A stretch of 64,000 nucleotides of DNA from Actinomadura fibrosa (lineage in GTDB: Bacteria; Actinomycetota; Actinomycetes; Streptosporangiales; Streptosporangiaceae): contig NZ_CAACUY010000001.1 in NCBI RefSeq assembly GCF_900659615.1, positions 124,001 through 188,000 of the forward strand, in the 5' to 3' direction. This document shows, in pieces, positions 1-10,135 of this stretch. Both the position numbers and the translations under genes were made by a program. How positions within the stretch are numbered: the stretch's first letter is position 1; each line of letters starts with the position of its first letter. The notes beneath the pieces are model-generated. The model saw only the letters and a program-made list of their open reading frames with translations, searched no databases and had not been told where the DNA came from.

Positions 1-67
1 GTCCGCGTTCCCCCCGCCTCCCACTAACCCGCCCCCGCGTCCACAGGTAGGGGCTGGACAAAGCAGA

Positions 68-93
68 CGGGCCCCTCCTTGCGGAGGGGCCCG
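68..93. terminator. rho-independent type hairpin after the DUF397 gene
   Basis: An 11-bp perfect stem (68-78 with 83-93) and 4-base loop lies 13 bases beyond the stop codon of the minus-strand DUF397 gene. There is no strong T-run. It probably ends that transcript and any plus-strand transcript entering from the left. Confidence 0.6.
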
Positions 94-105
94 CGTTGCG
101 AGTCG

Positions 106-285
106 TCAGCTCTTCAAGCGGTCCAGCAGGGCCCGGAAGCCCTCAGGGGCCAGAGTGAGGTGTCCACCCTCTGGGTGCTTGGAATCGCGCAGTCCGACTC
201 CTTCGTCGAGACGCGCCGCTTCCACGCAGTTGTTGCCAGCTCCCGAGTACTTGGATTTCCGCCACGCGGGCTTGATCAGCTCCAT
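106..285 (-). CDS. DUF397 domain protein, 59 aa
   Basis: The reverse strand reads MELIKPAWRKSKYSG, then a Cys in NNCVEAARL, then a GVGLRDSKHPEGG segment. These are the hallmarks of DUF397: an N-terminal WRKSSYS-like stretch, a conserved Cys-Val-Glu and a VRDSK motif. The ATG at 285 overlaps the 3' end of the upstream HTH gene by 10 bases, so the two are translationally coupled. DUF397 proteins in actinomycetes usually accompany a WhiJ-like DUF5753 regulator and are thought to bind or modulate it; that role is inferred from family context. A second DUF397 gene sits at 2013-2207. Family identification is secure, molecular function is not. Confidence 0.85.
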   Translation of the reverse strand: MELIKPAWRKSKYSGAGNNCVEAARLDEGVGLRDSKHPEGGHLTLAPEGFRALLDRLKS

Positions 286-1055
286 CTTTCCTTGATCACC
301 TTCCTCAGGAACGCCCGGCTCTCCTCGGCATTGAGCGCTTGCGCTTGAAGCCTAGTAAACGTTCGATGCAGGCGGGCGAGCAATTTGGGGGCGTGCACCG
401 TCTCGCCTCCCAGGAGGGTGTCCAGAAAAGCGATCATGGTCATGTCCGGCAAGGTCGCCATGACGAACGAGCTCTCCGCCCGCGTTTCCGCGCGGTACGT
501 CGCCACCTGGACCGTGACGACCGTCCCCTCGCTCACCATCAGCAGGTGTTCGAGCTGCTGCCGCATGATTCCGGGGTCACCGACCATGCGATGCAGGACG
601 CTCTCGTCGAGGACGATGCGCAGGTCCGGGACATTCTCCCTATCGAAGATCTCCTGCCGCGCCAGCCGGTCGCGCAATTCCTCTTCGGTGCTGAGTCGAG
701 CCGCATACTCCTTGGTCTGGACCAGCCCGGTCACGTAGGTGTTCTCGAACGACTGGATGAGGACGGCTTCCGCCTCGCGATCCGCGTAGTCCACGAACGG
801 ACGGGGCCGGTCGCTGTCCTTCACGTACCGCTCCCACGCCTCGACGATCCCGCCGTCGGCGCCGAGGATCACGTCGATGCGCTCGGCGCGGTCACGCGTG
901 CACCGGGTGGTGCCTCTGAGGATCTGCCCGATGTAGGTCGCGCTGATAGGGATCTTGGCCGCGAGCTGCGCGTTGGTCAGGCGCGTCACCTCCAGGGCGT
1001 CCGCCATGATGGCACCGAACCGCAGGGTGCCGGGGGTCGGCTCGATCTTGCTCAT
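276..1055 (-). CDS. XRE/HTH regulator with DUF5753 domain (WhiJ-like)
   Basis: The 259-aa product has an N-terminal helix-turn-helix (about residues 24-50, with the LTNAQLAAKIPISATYIGQI stretch) followed by a DUF5753 domain from about residue 75 to the end. This is the standard layout of WhiJ/AbaA-type actinomycete regulators linked to development and antibiotic production. The ATG at 1055 follows an AGGGAC sequence. The gene is divergent from the HATPase gene at 1222 across 166 bp, where it may act. Its 3' end overlaps the DUF397 gene. Which target it controls cannot be told from sequence. Confidence 0.9.
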   Translation of the reverse strand: MSKIEPTPGTLRFGAIMADALEVTRLTNAQLAAKIPISATYIGQILRGTTRCTRDRAERIDVILGADGGIVEAWERYVKDSDRPRPFVDYADREAEAVLIQSFENTYVTGLVQTKEYAARLSTEEELRDRLARQEIFDRENVPDLRIVLDESVLHRMVGDPGIMRQQLEHLLMVSEGTVVTVQVATYRAETRAESSFVMATLPDMTMIAFLDTLLGGETVHAPKLLARLHRTFTRLQAQALNAEESRAFLRKVIKERWS

Positions 1056-1221
1056 CCGGTGTCCCTTCGGCGGCGCCGCTCAACCTCCGCTCAACCCGAG
1101 CGAACCGGTCCGCTGCGCCGCACCTCAGGCTTATCTCACTCCATGTGCTCTTCGCGTCACAATACGTTGCGGCGGAGAACCCTTGGCACTAACCACGAAG
1201 CCACAACGAAGGTGTTCCGCC

Positions 1222-1668
1222 ATGCCGGATCTGCACAGGGGCGAACAGCGCACCCCTGACCCGTCCAACGCCGCCTCGCCGATGGCGCTCGCCGCCGGTG
1301 ACGTTCCCATGCTCGTGCTCGGCTGCACCGACCAGGCGCCCCGCCTCGCACGCCGATTCCTTGCCGCCCGGTTCCGCGAGTGGGGCATCGTGGACGACTA
1401 CATCGGCCGCTTGGTGGTGTGCGAGCTCGTCACCAACGCCTACAGGCACGGCGCCGGCCCGATCGTCGTACGGCTGTCCCTCGACGAAGGGCAGCCCTGC
1501 GTGGAGGTGTGGGACGCGGGGGAGAACCACCCGGTGGTCCGTCCCCAGAACTGCGCCGCGACGTCCGGGCGGGGCCTCCACATGCTCGCCGAGATCGTCA
1601 GCGGCCGCTGGGGCGTCCGGCCCCTCAACGGCGGCAAGGCCGTCTGGGCGAAGCTCCCCACCCCTTGA
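1222..1668 (+). CDS. ATP-binding protein of the HATPase/anti-sigma regulatory (RsbW-like) family
   Basis: The 148-aa protein is a stand-alone GHKL ATPase domain. The N-box is ELVTNAYRHG (68-77), followed by a DAG motif (98-100) and the glycine box SGRGLHML (115-122). There is no transmembrane or histidine phosphoacceptor region. Such short proteins in actinomycetes are annotated as anti-sigma regulatory kinases, and many neighbour WhiJ/DUF397 genes as here. ATG 1222 was chosen over upstream in-frame codons because GAAGG precedes it and the GHKL domain is complete from it. Its 3' end overlaps the next gene. The partner (sigma or anti-sigma antagonist) is unknown. Confidence 0.85.
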   Translation: MPDLHRGEQRTPDPSNAASPMALAAGDVPMLVLGCTDQAPRLARRFLAARFREWGIVDDYIGRLVVCELVTNAYRHGAGPIVVRLSLDEGQPCVEVWDAGENHPVVRPQNCAATSGRGLHMLAEIVSGRWGVRPLNGGKAVWAKLPTP

Positions 1669-1868
1669 ACGGCGACGCCATCACGCTGATGATCGTGCGC
1701 GCGCTCTTCCCCCACTGGTCGATCACGTTGGACGGCGCGGGCGTGTGGAGGGCCATCGGCCGCATGGTGCTCTCGGCGTCCGACGTCGACGGCCTGCTCG
1801 CGATGCTTCACGCCGCCGACCCCGAGGCCGCGCGACGCGCCGTGGAACTGCTGGAAGAAGCCTCCTGA
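1665..1868 (+). CDS. small hypothetical protein, 67 aa
   Basis: A TTG at 1665 overlaps the TGA of the HATPase gene, giving a 67-aa product with hydrophobic and helical character: one Trp-containing segment, then DVDGLLAMLHAADPEAA. An ATG at 1689 would give 59 aa. The tight overlap and high third-position GC support translation coupled to the kinase gene. I do not recognise the family. Its placement suggests an accessory to the HATPase. Confidence 0.55.
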   Translation: MNGDAITLMIVRALFPHWSITLDGAGVWRAIGRMVLSASDVDGLLAMLHAADPEAARRAVELLEEAS

Positions 1869-2012
1869 GCGAGGGTTGAGCCGCTTGGTGCGTCCACATG
1901 GCCCGCCGGGGGTAAGGGCCTGTCACGTCAGATCCCAGAGGTAGCGCGTCTGTCGGCGCGCTGCCGTGGCGTGATTGTGAAACCTCATTCGCCGGATACA
2001 GGAGTCGGTGGC

Positions 2013-2207
2013 ATGAGCGTTCGGTGGCGCAAGTCCAGTTACAGCGGAGGTACCTCGCAGAGCGACTGCGTGGAGGTGGCGCGGTTGGCTGGTGGTGTCG
2101 GGGTGCGTGACAGCAAGGCGCCTGGGGCGGGGCATGTGGTGATTGGGGCGGCGGGTCTCGCGGGGCTTTTCGGGCTGATCAAGGCGGGCTGCCTGGACGT
2201 GCAGTAG
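2013..2207 (+). CDS. DUF397 domain protein, 64 aa
   Basis: The product begins MSVRWRKSSYSGG, contains SDCVEVARL and GVGVRDSKAPGAG, and so is a textbook DUF397 protein. The ATG at 2013 follows AGGAG (2000-2004) with normal spacing, and was chosen over an upstream ATG at 1971 that lacks the motif start. The C-terminal third (IKAGCLDVQ) is a variable end. It has no HTH partner directly adjacent; the nearest DUF5753 gene is at 276-1055, so it may be a second client of that regulator. Confidence 0.88.
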   Translation: MSVRWRKSSYSGGTSQSDCVEVARLAGGVGVRDSKAPGAGHVVIGAAGLAGLFGLIKAGCLDVQ

Positions 2208-2300
2208 GGGTCTCCCGGCGGGAGGTGGCCGTCCGCGGCTGAGTGATGGGGTTGCCGCGTGGGGGTTTTGCTCGGGGGGCGAGGGTATTAGCGTGGCGGT

Positions 2301-3428
2301 ATGCGGGGCTTTGCCATCGGTGTTTCCGAGCGGGCGTTGGACGATCTGCGGGAGCGGTTGCGGCGGACGCGGTGGCCGGACGGGGTTCCGGACGCGGGCT
2401 GGGAACGCGGGGTGCCGGTCGGGTATCTGCGGGAGCTGGCGGAGTACTGGCTGCGGTCCTACGACTGGCGGGCAGCGGAGGCGCGGCTCAACCGGTTCCC
2501 GCAGTTCGTGACGGAGATCGACGGGCAGCGTGTGCACTTCGTGCACGTGCGGTCGCCGGAGCCGGACGCGGTCCCGCTGATCCTCACGCATGGCTGGCCG
2601 AGTTCGTTCGCGGAGTATGAGGACGTCATCGGGCCGCTGGCGGATCCTCGCGCGCACGGGGGCGATCCCGCCGACGCGTTCCATGTGGTGGTTCCGTCGG
2701 TGCCCGGGTTCGGGTACTCGATGCCGCTGGCCGGGACGGGCTGGAACCACGGGCGCATCGCGAGGGCGTGGGCGGTCCTCATGGAGCGGCTGGGGTACCG
2801 CCGTTACGGGGCGCAGGGCGGGGACACGGGTTCGATCGTTTCGCCTGAGCTGGGACGCATCGCGCCGGAGAACGTGATCGGCGTGCATGTGAACGGCGGG
2901 CTGGCGTTTCCGGAGGGCGTCGAGGGCGTGGAGCTCACGCCGGACGAGAAGGTGCGGCTCGCGGCGGCCGAGCGGTTGCGGGAGACGGGGACGGGCTACG
3001 CCGATCTGCAGAGCACCCGTCCGATGACCGTGGCCTACGGGCTGAACGACTCGCCGGCCGGGCAGTTGGCGTGGATCGCGGAGAAGTTCTGGGAGTGGAC
3101 CGATCCCGCCAAGGCCCTTCCCGAGGACGCGGTGGGGCGTGACCGGCTGCTGACCAACGTGACCTTGTACTGGCTGACGGGGACGGCCGCGTCCTCGGCG
3201 CAGCTGTACTACGAGGTGCGCGCCGCGCCGGTGCCGCCGCCGGGTCCCGGCGGGGTGCCCACCGGGATCGCGGTGTTCCCGAGCGATCCCGCGATCCGCG
3301 CTCTTGAGGAGCGGCGGCACAACCTCGTGCACTGGTCGGAGTTCTCGCGCGGCGGCCACTTCGCCGCCGCGGAGGCGCCCGACCTGCTCGTGGACGACAT
3401 CCGGGCCTTCTTCCGCCGCCTCCGCTAG
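2301..3428 (+). CDS. epoxide hydrolase, alpha/beta hydrolase fold with EHN domain
   Basis: The 375-aa protein has the N-terminal epoxide-hydrolase domain (about 1-105), rich in Trp and Arg, then the alpha/beta hydrolase core. The oxyanion-hole motif HGWP lies at 97-100, the nucleophile Asp175 sits in GGDTGS (173-178), and the likely catalytic His353 is in GGHFAAAEAP near the C-terminus. Length matches the juvenile-hormone/microsomal-type epoxide hydrolases common in actinomycetes. It should open epoxides to diols in the cytosol; the substrate is unknown. ATG 2301 lacks a clear Shine-Dalgarno sequence. It stands alone between the DUF397 gene and the Roadblock operon. Confidence 0.92.
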   Translation: MRGFAIGVSERALDDLRERLRRTRWPDGVPDAGWERGVPVGYLRELAEYWLRSYDWRAAEARLNRFPQFVTEIDGQRVHFVHVRSPEPDAVPLILTHGWPSSFAEYEDVIGPLADPRAHGGDPADAFHVVVPSVPGFGYSMPLAGTGWNHGRIARAWAVLMERLGYRRYGAQGGDTGSIVSPELGRIAPENVIGVHVNGGLAFPEGVEGVELTPDEKVRLAAAERLRETGTGYADLQSTRPMTVAYGLNDSPAGQLAWIAEKFWEWTDPAKALPEDAVGRDRLLTNVTLYWLTGTAASSAQLYYEVRAAPVPPPGPGGVPTGIAVFPSDPAIRALEERRHNLVHWSEFSRGGHFAAAEAPDLLVDDIRAFFRRLR

Positions 3429-3551
3429 ATCCGGCGCACGCGTCACCGGGTTACGGGCGTACCGGAATCGGGGGTGCCCCGAGTGCGGCCGATCGTGCGC
3501 GGATGTGGTCGATGGGGTTTGACCGGCCAAGGGGCAGAAAACAGCGACATC

Positions 3552-3569
3552 AAATACCCATGGGTATTT
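3552..3569. promoter_or_regulatory. 18-bp perfect palindrome upstream of the Roadblock operon
   Basis: AAATACCCATGGGTATTT is a perfect palindrome, unusually AT-rich for this DNA, 90 bp before the first operon gene. It looks like a dimeric repressor or activator site. The TACCC/GGGTA half-sites recall, without matching closely, metal-sensor operators. No regulator is adjacent. Confidence 0.5.
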
Positions 3570-3658
3570 ATGTCCTTTGCTGTGCTTGCGGCATTCGGCG
3601 GTGCGGACGTCTGAGTCGTGAGTAAGGTCGAGTTTCTGCAACTCTCATTCGTGGGGGA

Positions 3659-4048
3659 ATGAGTAATTTGGCGGGTATTGAGAGCTGCCTCGCGCGGATG
3701 ATGGCGATCCCCGGGGCGCAGCGCGTGACGCTGGTCGACTGCGCGAGCGGGCTCGCGGTCGCCGCGGCGGGCCGCGAGGACCTCGTCGACCAGCACGAGG
3801 ACGCCGCGGGCGCGACGGACGTGGTGCGGGCGGTCCTCGCCACGCCCGCGCTCAGCGCGACCCCGGCGGGCGACGACGTCGAGGAGATCATCGTGTGCGG
3901 GACGGGCGGCTACCACCTTTTGTCGATCACCGGAGCGGATCTCGACGGCCATCTCTTCGTCCATTTGCTGCTCGACCGGGAGAAGGGCAACCTGGCGCTC
4001 GCCCGGCTGCGGATGAGCAGGCTCGTCCAGGAAATGGTGGACGGCTGA
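3659..4048 (+). CDS. Roadblock/LC7-type protein, operon gene 1
   Basis: The 129-aa protein begins MSNLAGIESCLARMM and ends with a KGNLALARLRMSRLVQEM segment. The same start and end occur in the fourth gene of the operon (MSNLELALKEMM ... ANLALARHRLKDIEE), so the two are paralogs. The alternating strand and helix pattern fits the Roadblock/longin fold seen in bacterial MglB-like proteins and in actinomycete conservon proteins. Such proteins dimerise and often act as GTPase regulators or scaffolds. The ATG at 3659 follows GGGGGAATG context. It is followed after one base by the next gene, indicating one transcript. Confidence 0.6.
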   Translation: MSNLAGIESCLARMMAIPGAQRVTLVDCASGLAVAAAGREDLVDQHEDAAGATDVVRAVLATPALSATPAGDDVEEIIVCGTGGYHLLSITGADLDGHLFVHLLLDREKGNLALARLRMSRLVQEMVDG

Positions 4049-4049
4049 C

Positions 4050-4751
4050 ATGGTCGATTCACTATGTCCGGATATGACCGATGGCGGGGTCGTGGCGGTG
4101 CTCGGGACGCTGGAGCGCGAGCGCCGCACCGGCGTCCTGCGGGCCGGGGACGACGGCGCCCTGTACCTGGACGGCGGGGCGGTCGTCCGCGCGGAGAGCC
4201 GCCACGCGCCCGGGCCCGAGGATCTGCTCGGCGGGCCCGATCCGGAGCTGCTGGCGCTGTTCGACGCGGCGTACTTCGTGCTCGGCTCGGAGGTGGAGCC
4301 GCAGTTCATCGACGGGCCCGTCCCGGACGCCCCTTGTCGCGTCACCGCGGCGACGCTCGTGCACGAGTGCCGACGTCGCCGCGCCCTGCTCGCCTCAGCC
4401 TGGCCGTCCGCGGACGTGGACGTGGCGCCCGTGGTCCCGGTGCGGCGCGTCCGGCGGCAGCGCGTCATCCTCACCGGGCTCCAGGCCGAGATCCTGCTCA
4501 ACGCCGACGGCGACGCCGCGCCCGCGGAGCTGGCCCGGCGGCTCGGGCGGACGGCCTTCGCCTGCCTCCTCGCCGTCCGCGGACTCGCCGCCGCCGCTCT
4601 CGTGCAGGCGCCCCCGCTGGACGGTGCTCCCGCCGCACCGCACGACACCCCCGCCATGCCGGACGGCGCGTCCGCCCTCCCCGCCGGGTGGGCGCCCGCC
4701 GACCACGACCTGCTCGCACGGCTCCGCGCCGCTCTCGCCGAGCTGGCGTGA
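4050..4751 (+). CDS. DUF4388/PATAN-like protein with C-terminal winged-helix segment, operon gene 2
   Basis: The 233-aa product starts with a segment (about 10-60) of the form LGTLERERRTGVLRAG..GALYLDGGAVVRAES, which resembles DUF4388/PATAN domains found in bacterial signalling proteins with Roadblock partners. A later stretch (about 145-190, QAEILLNADGDAAPAELARR) looks like a winged helix-turn-helix. The tail is Ala/Pro-rich. It starts one base after gene 1 and its TGA overlaps the GTG of gene 3. I infer a regulatory adaptor linking the Roadblock proteins to an output, but that is untested. The domain call rests on pattern only. Confidence 0.5.
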   Translation: MVDSLCPDMTDGGVVAVLGTLERERRTGVLRAGDDGALYLDGGAVVRAESRHAPGPEDLLGGPDPELLALFDAAYFVLGSEVEPQFIDGPVPDAPCRVTAATLVHECRRRRALLASAWPSADVDVAPVVPVRRVRRQRVILTGLQAEILLNADGDAAPAELARRLGRTAFACLLAVRGLAAAALVQAPPLDGAPAAPHDTPAMPDGASALPAGWAPADHDLLARLRAALAELA

Positions 4752-5239
4752 CCGTGCGCAGACGACGGATCGGGACACTGATCGAAAGGCTGACGAAGGT
4801 GGCGGACACGCCCGGGCCGGGAACGGCACTGGTACCCGAGCCGGCGGTGACGGACCAGCTCAGGAGGCTGCGGGCGCGGATCCCGCAGCTCGCCGGGAGC
4901 CTGGTGGCCTCGGCGGACGGCCTGCTCGTCGCGCACGACCTGCCGCCGGCGGTCGAGCCGTCCGGGATGGCGGCCGTGACCGCGTCCGGGCTGTCGCTCG
5001 CGCACCGGATCGCGCAGACCGCGCACGGCGGCGCCTTCTACGAGGTGGTGATCCGCGGAGTCGACGGCTACGTGGTCACCTACTCGGCCGGACCCGCGGC
5101 CTCGCTGACCGTCATCGCGGGGGCCGGTGTCAACGTCGGGCGCCTGCACCTGGAGTCCCGGCCCGCCGCCCGCGCCATCGCCGCCCTGCTGGCGGCCTCG
5201 TCCCGCGCGGCCCCGCCGTCCGGCGGCGGCCGCATGTGA
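4748..5239 (+). CDS. Roadblock/LC7 domain protein, operon gene 3
   Basis: The 163-aa product, starting at a GTG that overlaps the previous stop (GTGA), has a basic N-terminal leader of about 45 residues. The core is LRARIPQLAGSLVASADGLLVAHDLP followed by MAAVTASGLSLAHRIAQT and a YVVTYSAGPAASLTVIAGAGVNVGRLHLESR end. The SLVASADGLLVA and strand-helix-strand order is the classic bacterial Roadblock/LC7 signature, and is clearer than in genes 1 and 4. Function is likely as a dimer with its operon partners. No small GTPase gene is seen nearby, unlike conservon operons. Confidence 0.75.
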   Translation: MTVRRRRIGTLIERLTKVADTPGPGTALVPEPAVTDQLRRLRARIPQLAGSLVASADGLLVAHDLPPAVEPSGMAAVTASGLSLAHRIAQTAHGGAFYEVVIRGVDGYVVTYSAGPAASLTVIAGAGVNVGRLHLESRPAARAIAALLAASSRAAPPSGGGRM

Positions 5240-5261
5240 TCACAACGGAAGGGGAGCACGC

Positions 5262-5633
5262 ATGTCCAACCTGGAACTCGCGCTGAAGGAGATGATGGGC
5301 ATCGACGGGTCCGTCGGCGCCGCCGTCGTCGACTACAACAGCGGCATGGCCCTCGGGCAGCTCGGCAGCTCGAAGACCCTCGACCTCCAGATCGCGGCCG
5401 CGGGCAACACCGAGGTGGTGCGCGCCAAGCTCCGCACGATGGAGCAGCTCGGCCTCAAGGAGGACATCGAGGACATCCTGATCAGCCTGTCCGCCCAGTA
5501 CCACATCATCCGGCCGGTGACCGGTCGCAAGGGCAAGGGCCTGTTCCTGTACATGGCGCTCGATCGCGGCCGCGCCAACCTGGCGCTGGCCCGGCACCGC
5601 CTGAAGGACATCGAGGAGACCCTCGAAGTCTGA
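5262..5633 (+). CDS. Roadblock/LC7-type protein, operon gene 4
   Basis: This 123-aa protein starts at ATG 5262 behind a GGGGAG site. It contains GAAVVDYNSGMALGQLG, a central NTEVVRAKLRTMEQLGL helix and a closing ANLALARHRLKDIEETLEV. The family is widespread in Streptomyces-like genomes and is usually annotated as a Roadblock/LC7 or hypothetical protein. The 22-bp gap after gene 3 and the bidirectional terminator just downstream make it the last gene of the operon. It is the least divergent of the three Roadblock members and probably the ancestral one (inference). Confidence 0.7.
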   Translation: MSNLELALKEMMGIDGSVGAAVVDYNSGMALGQLGSSKTLDLQIAAAGNTEVVRAKLRTMEQLGLKEDIEDILISLSAQYHIIRPVTGRKGKGLFLYMALDRGRANLALARHRLKDIEETLEV

Positions 5634-5640
5634 CGCCAGT

Positions 5641-5672
5641 GTGGCGCCGTCCCGGGAGCGGGACGGCGCCAC
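5641..5672. terminator. bidirectional terminator between the Roadblock operon and clpB
   Basis: A perfect 13-bp inverted repeat (5641-5653 with 5660-5672) with a 6-base loop sits between two convergent genes, 8 bases after the plus-strand stop and 6 bases before the clpB stop. Confidence 0.8.
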
Positions 5673-5678
5673 AGGTGT

Positions 5679-8276
<2,598 letters not shown>

Positions 8277-8345
8277 GTTGTTCCCGTCCCCATGCTCGAC
8301 CCGCCCGGGGGCAGGCCCCGCGCTCCGGGCGTGTGCGTTCGGCTT

Positions 8346-8372
8346 CCGCCCGGAGGACGGCCCTCCGGGCGG
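8346..8372 (-). terminator. hairpin between hspR and clpB
   Basis: An 11-bp perfect stem (8346-8356 with 8362-8372) lies 10 bases after the hspR stop and 70 bases before clpB. With no T-run it may be a partial terminator or an RNA-stability element that lowers clpB relative to dnaK. Confidence 0.5.
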
Positions 8373-8381
8373 GCGTGGTTC

Positions 8382-8834
8382 TCAGTCCCGGTCGCGCTCA
8401 TGCCAGACCACGACGCTGGTGCGCCTGATCGGCACCAGGTCGGAGCCGGGAGCGCCGGGCGGGTCGCCCTGCCGCCGCTGCTGCGCCAGCCGCGCCGCGA
8501 CGGCCCGGGTCGACTCCAGTTCGTTGGCGAGCTCCTCCAGCGCGCGGTGCGCCTTGGCGAGCTCCTCCCGGAGCCGCACGTTGTCGCGCTGGAGCTCCAG
8601 GATGTGCTTGATGCCCGAGAGGTTGATCCCCTCCTCCTGCGAGAGCCGCTGGATCTCGCGGAGCATCACGATGTCGCGCATCGAGTAGCGGCGGCCGCGC
8701 CCCGCCGTCCGGCCGGGCGAGACGAGGCCCATCCGGTCGTACGTCCGCAGCGTCTGCGGATGGAGCCCCGACAGCTGCGCCGCAACGGAGATCACATAGA
8801 CCGGAGTGTCATCCCCGAACGGGTCTGTGTTCAT
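8382..8834 (-). CDS. hspR: HspR, MerR-family heat-shock repressor
   Basis: The 150-aa product has a MerR-type HTH (LHPQTLRTYDRMGLVSPGRT, then RRYSMRDI) and a coiled-coil tail (about 75-120). HspR binds HAIR sites and uses DnaK as co-repressor, so the operon is shut off when free DnaK is plentiful. The C-terminal stretch ends VVVWHERDRD; a hydrophobic C-terminal tail is needed for DnaK interaction in the family. The ATG at 8834 overlaps the stop of a 41-codon ORF (ATGA), an arrangement not usual for this operon. Confidence 0.95.
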   Translation of the reverse strand: MNTDPFGDDTPVYVISVAAQLSGLHPQTLRTYDRMGLVSPGRTAGRGRRYSMRDIVMLREIQRLSQEEGINLSGIKHILELQRDNVRLREELAKAHRALEELANELESTRAVAARLAQQRRQGDPPGAPGSDLVPIRRTSVVVWHERDRD

Positions 8835-8847
8835 TGCCTCGCCTCCG
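8829..8847. repeat. 19-bp direct repeat, copy 1 (hspR start region)
   Basis: The 19 bases here recur exactly at 8951-8969. On the minus strand the unit carries a GGAGGCGAGG ribosome site and an ATGAAC start, so each copy begins an open frame: hspR in this one. Confidence 0.9.
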
Positions 8848-8956
8848 CTCGGCGGCGAGCGTTCGCCTTACGCGACGGCTTCCCTCGTCGCGTGCTCGCT
8901 CCTTCGTCGCTGCGCGCGCTCCTCAGTCCAGCCGCCGCGCGCCCGCTCGCGTTCAT
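8831..8956 (-). CDS. 41-codon ORF between dnaJ and hspR
   Basis: An ATG at 8956 with the same upstream GGAGG site as hspR opens a 41-aa Arg/Ala-rich frame (MNASGRAAAGL ... RRRAEARQ) whose TGA overlaps the hspR ATG. It starts 16 bases after the dnaJ stop, so ribosomes could pass from dnaJ through it to hspR. The composition is strongly basic and low in complexity. The sequence between the duplicated start sites looks like a dispersed actinomycete repeat rather than a conserved gene. Translation is plausible; a function for the peptide is not shown. Confidence 0.4.
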   Translation of the reverse strand: MNASGRAAAGLRSARSDEGASTRRGKPSRKANARRRAEARQ

Positions 8957-8969
8957 TGCCTCGCCTCCG
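8951..8969. repeat. 19-bp direct repeat, copy 2
   Basis: Exact copy of 8829-8847, 122 bp away, carrying the ribosome site and start of the 41-codon ORF. It may be a target-site or recombination duplication left by insertion of the intervening sequence. Confidence 0.9.
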
Positions 8970-8971
8970 GG

Positions 8972-10135
8972 TCACTCCGTCTTCGCCTGTTCGAGGAGCT
9001 CGCCGCGGAGGTCGTCGCCGGCGCCGGTCTCGCGGAGGCGCAGGAGGGCCTCGCGGGTCTGGTCGTCGAGCTTCTGCGGCACCTGGACGTCCACCGTCAC
9101 CAGCAGGTCGCCCTTGGTGCCGTCGCGGCGGGCGGCGCCGCGGCCCTTGACGCGGAACGTGCGGGCGTTCGGGGTGCCCTCCGGCAGGCGCAGCGTCACC
9201 GGCTGGCCCTGGAAGGTGGGCACCCTGATCTCGGCGCCGAGCGCCGCCTCCGGGAACGTCACCGGGACGGTCAGCGTCAGGTTGTCGCCGCTGCGGCCGA
9301 AGACCTTGTGCGGCAGCACCTTGATGTTCACGTACAGGTCGCCGTGCGGGCCGCCGTTCTCGCCGGGCGCGCCCTTGCCCTTGAGGCGGATCTTCTGGCC
9401 GTCGGCGACGCCTGCCGGGATGCGGGCCTGGATCGTCCGGGTGCCGGTGGCGCGGCCGCTGCCGTGGCAGGTCGGGCACGGGTCGTCGACGACGAGCCCG
9501 CGGCCGTGGCACTCCCGGCACGGCTCCTGGAACCCGAAGCTGCCGAGGTTGCGGGTCTCGTGCCCGGTGCCCTCGCAGTTCGGGCACACCCGCGGGACGG
9601 TGCCGGCCTTCGCGCCGGTGCCCCGGCAGCTCGGGCACGCCGCCTCGCTGGTCAGCTTGATCGGGACGGTCACGCCGTTCATGGCGCGGCCGAACGACAG
9701 CGTCACCTCGGTCTCGACGTCGGCGCCGCGGCGTGCCCGCCGCGTCCCGGCCGTCCGGGTGCCGCCGCCCCGGTTGAAGAGGCCGCCGAACAGGTCGCCG
9801 ATGCGCTCACCGGCGCCGCCCTGCTGGCCGCCCTGCGGCTGTCCGAAGAGGTCGCCCAGGTCGAAGGGGAAGCCGCCGCCCTGCTGGCCGCGGAAACCGC
9901 CCGGCATGGACCGCACCGCGTCGTACTCCTTGCGGCGCTTGTCGTCCGAGAGGACGTCGTACGCCTCGGAGACCTCCTTGAAGCGGTCCTCGGCCTCGGC
10001 GTCCCCCTTGTTGGCGTCCGGGTGGTACTTGCGCGCCAGCTTCCGGTAGGACTTCTTGATCTCGTCCTGCGTGGCCGTCTTCGAGACACCGAGGACCTTG
10101 TAGTAGTCCTTCTCCAGGTAGTCCTTGGTGCTCAC
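8972..10135 (-). CDS. dnaJ: co-chaperone DnaJ (Hsp40)
   Basis: The 387-aa protein has a J-domain (8-72) with the HPD motif at 38-40, a Gly/Phe-rich linker ([20 protein letters not shown] region), and four CxxCxGxG zinc repeats ([32 protein letters not shown]; about 158-235). C-terminal substrate domains follow. It is a type-I DnaJ that delivers clients to DnaK and stimulates its ATPase. It lies 97 bp after grpE in the HspR-controlled operon. The product matches DnaJ1 of actinomycetes, which is the one encoded with dnaK. Confidence 0.96.
   Translation of the reverse strand: MSTKDYLEKDYYKVLGVSKTATQDEIKKSYRKLARKYHPDANKGDAEAEDRFKEVSEAYDVLSDDKRRKEYDAVRSMPGGFRGQQGGGFPFDLGDLFGQPQGGQQGGAGERIGDLFGGLFNRGGGTRTAGTRRARRGADVETEVTLSFGRAMNGVTVPIKLTSEAACPSCRGTGAKAGTVPRVCPNCEGTGHETRNLGSFGFQEPCRECHGRGLVVDDPCPTCHGSGRATGTRTIQARIPAGVADGQKIRLKGKGAPGENGGPHGDLYVNIKVLPHKVFGRSGDNLTLTVPVTFPEAALGAEIRVPTFQGQPVTLRLPEGTPNARTFRVKGRGAARRDGTKGDLLVTVDVQVPQKLDDQTREALLRLRETGAGDDLRGELLEQAKTE

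Noticed and set aside
1923-3641. Long minus-strand open frame of 572 codons
   Set aside because: It lies antisense to the DUF397 and epoxide hydrolase genes and is an Arg/Pro-rich shadow caused by high GC; no motif is present.
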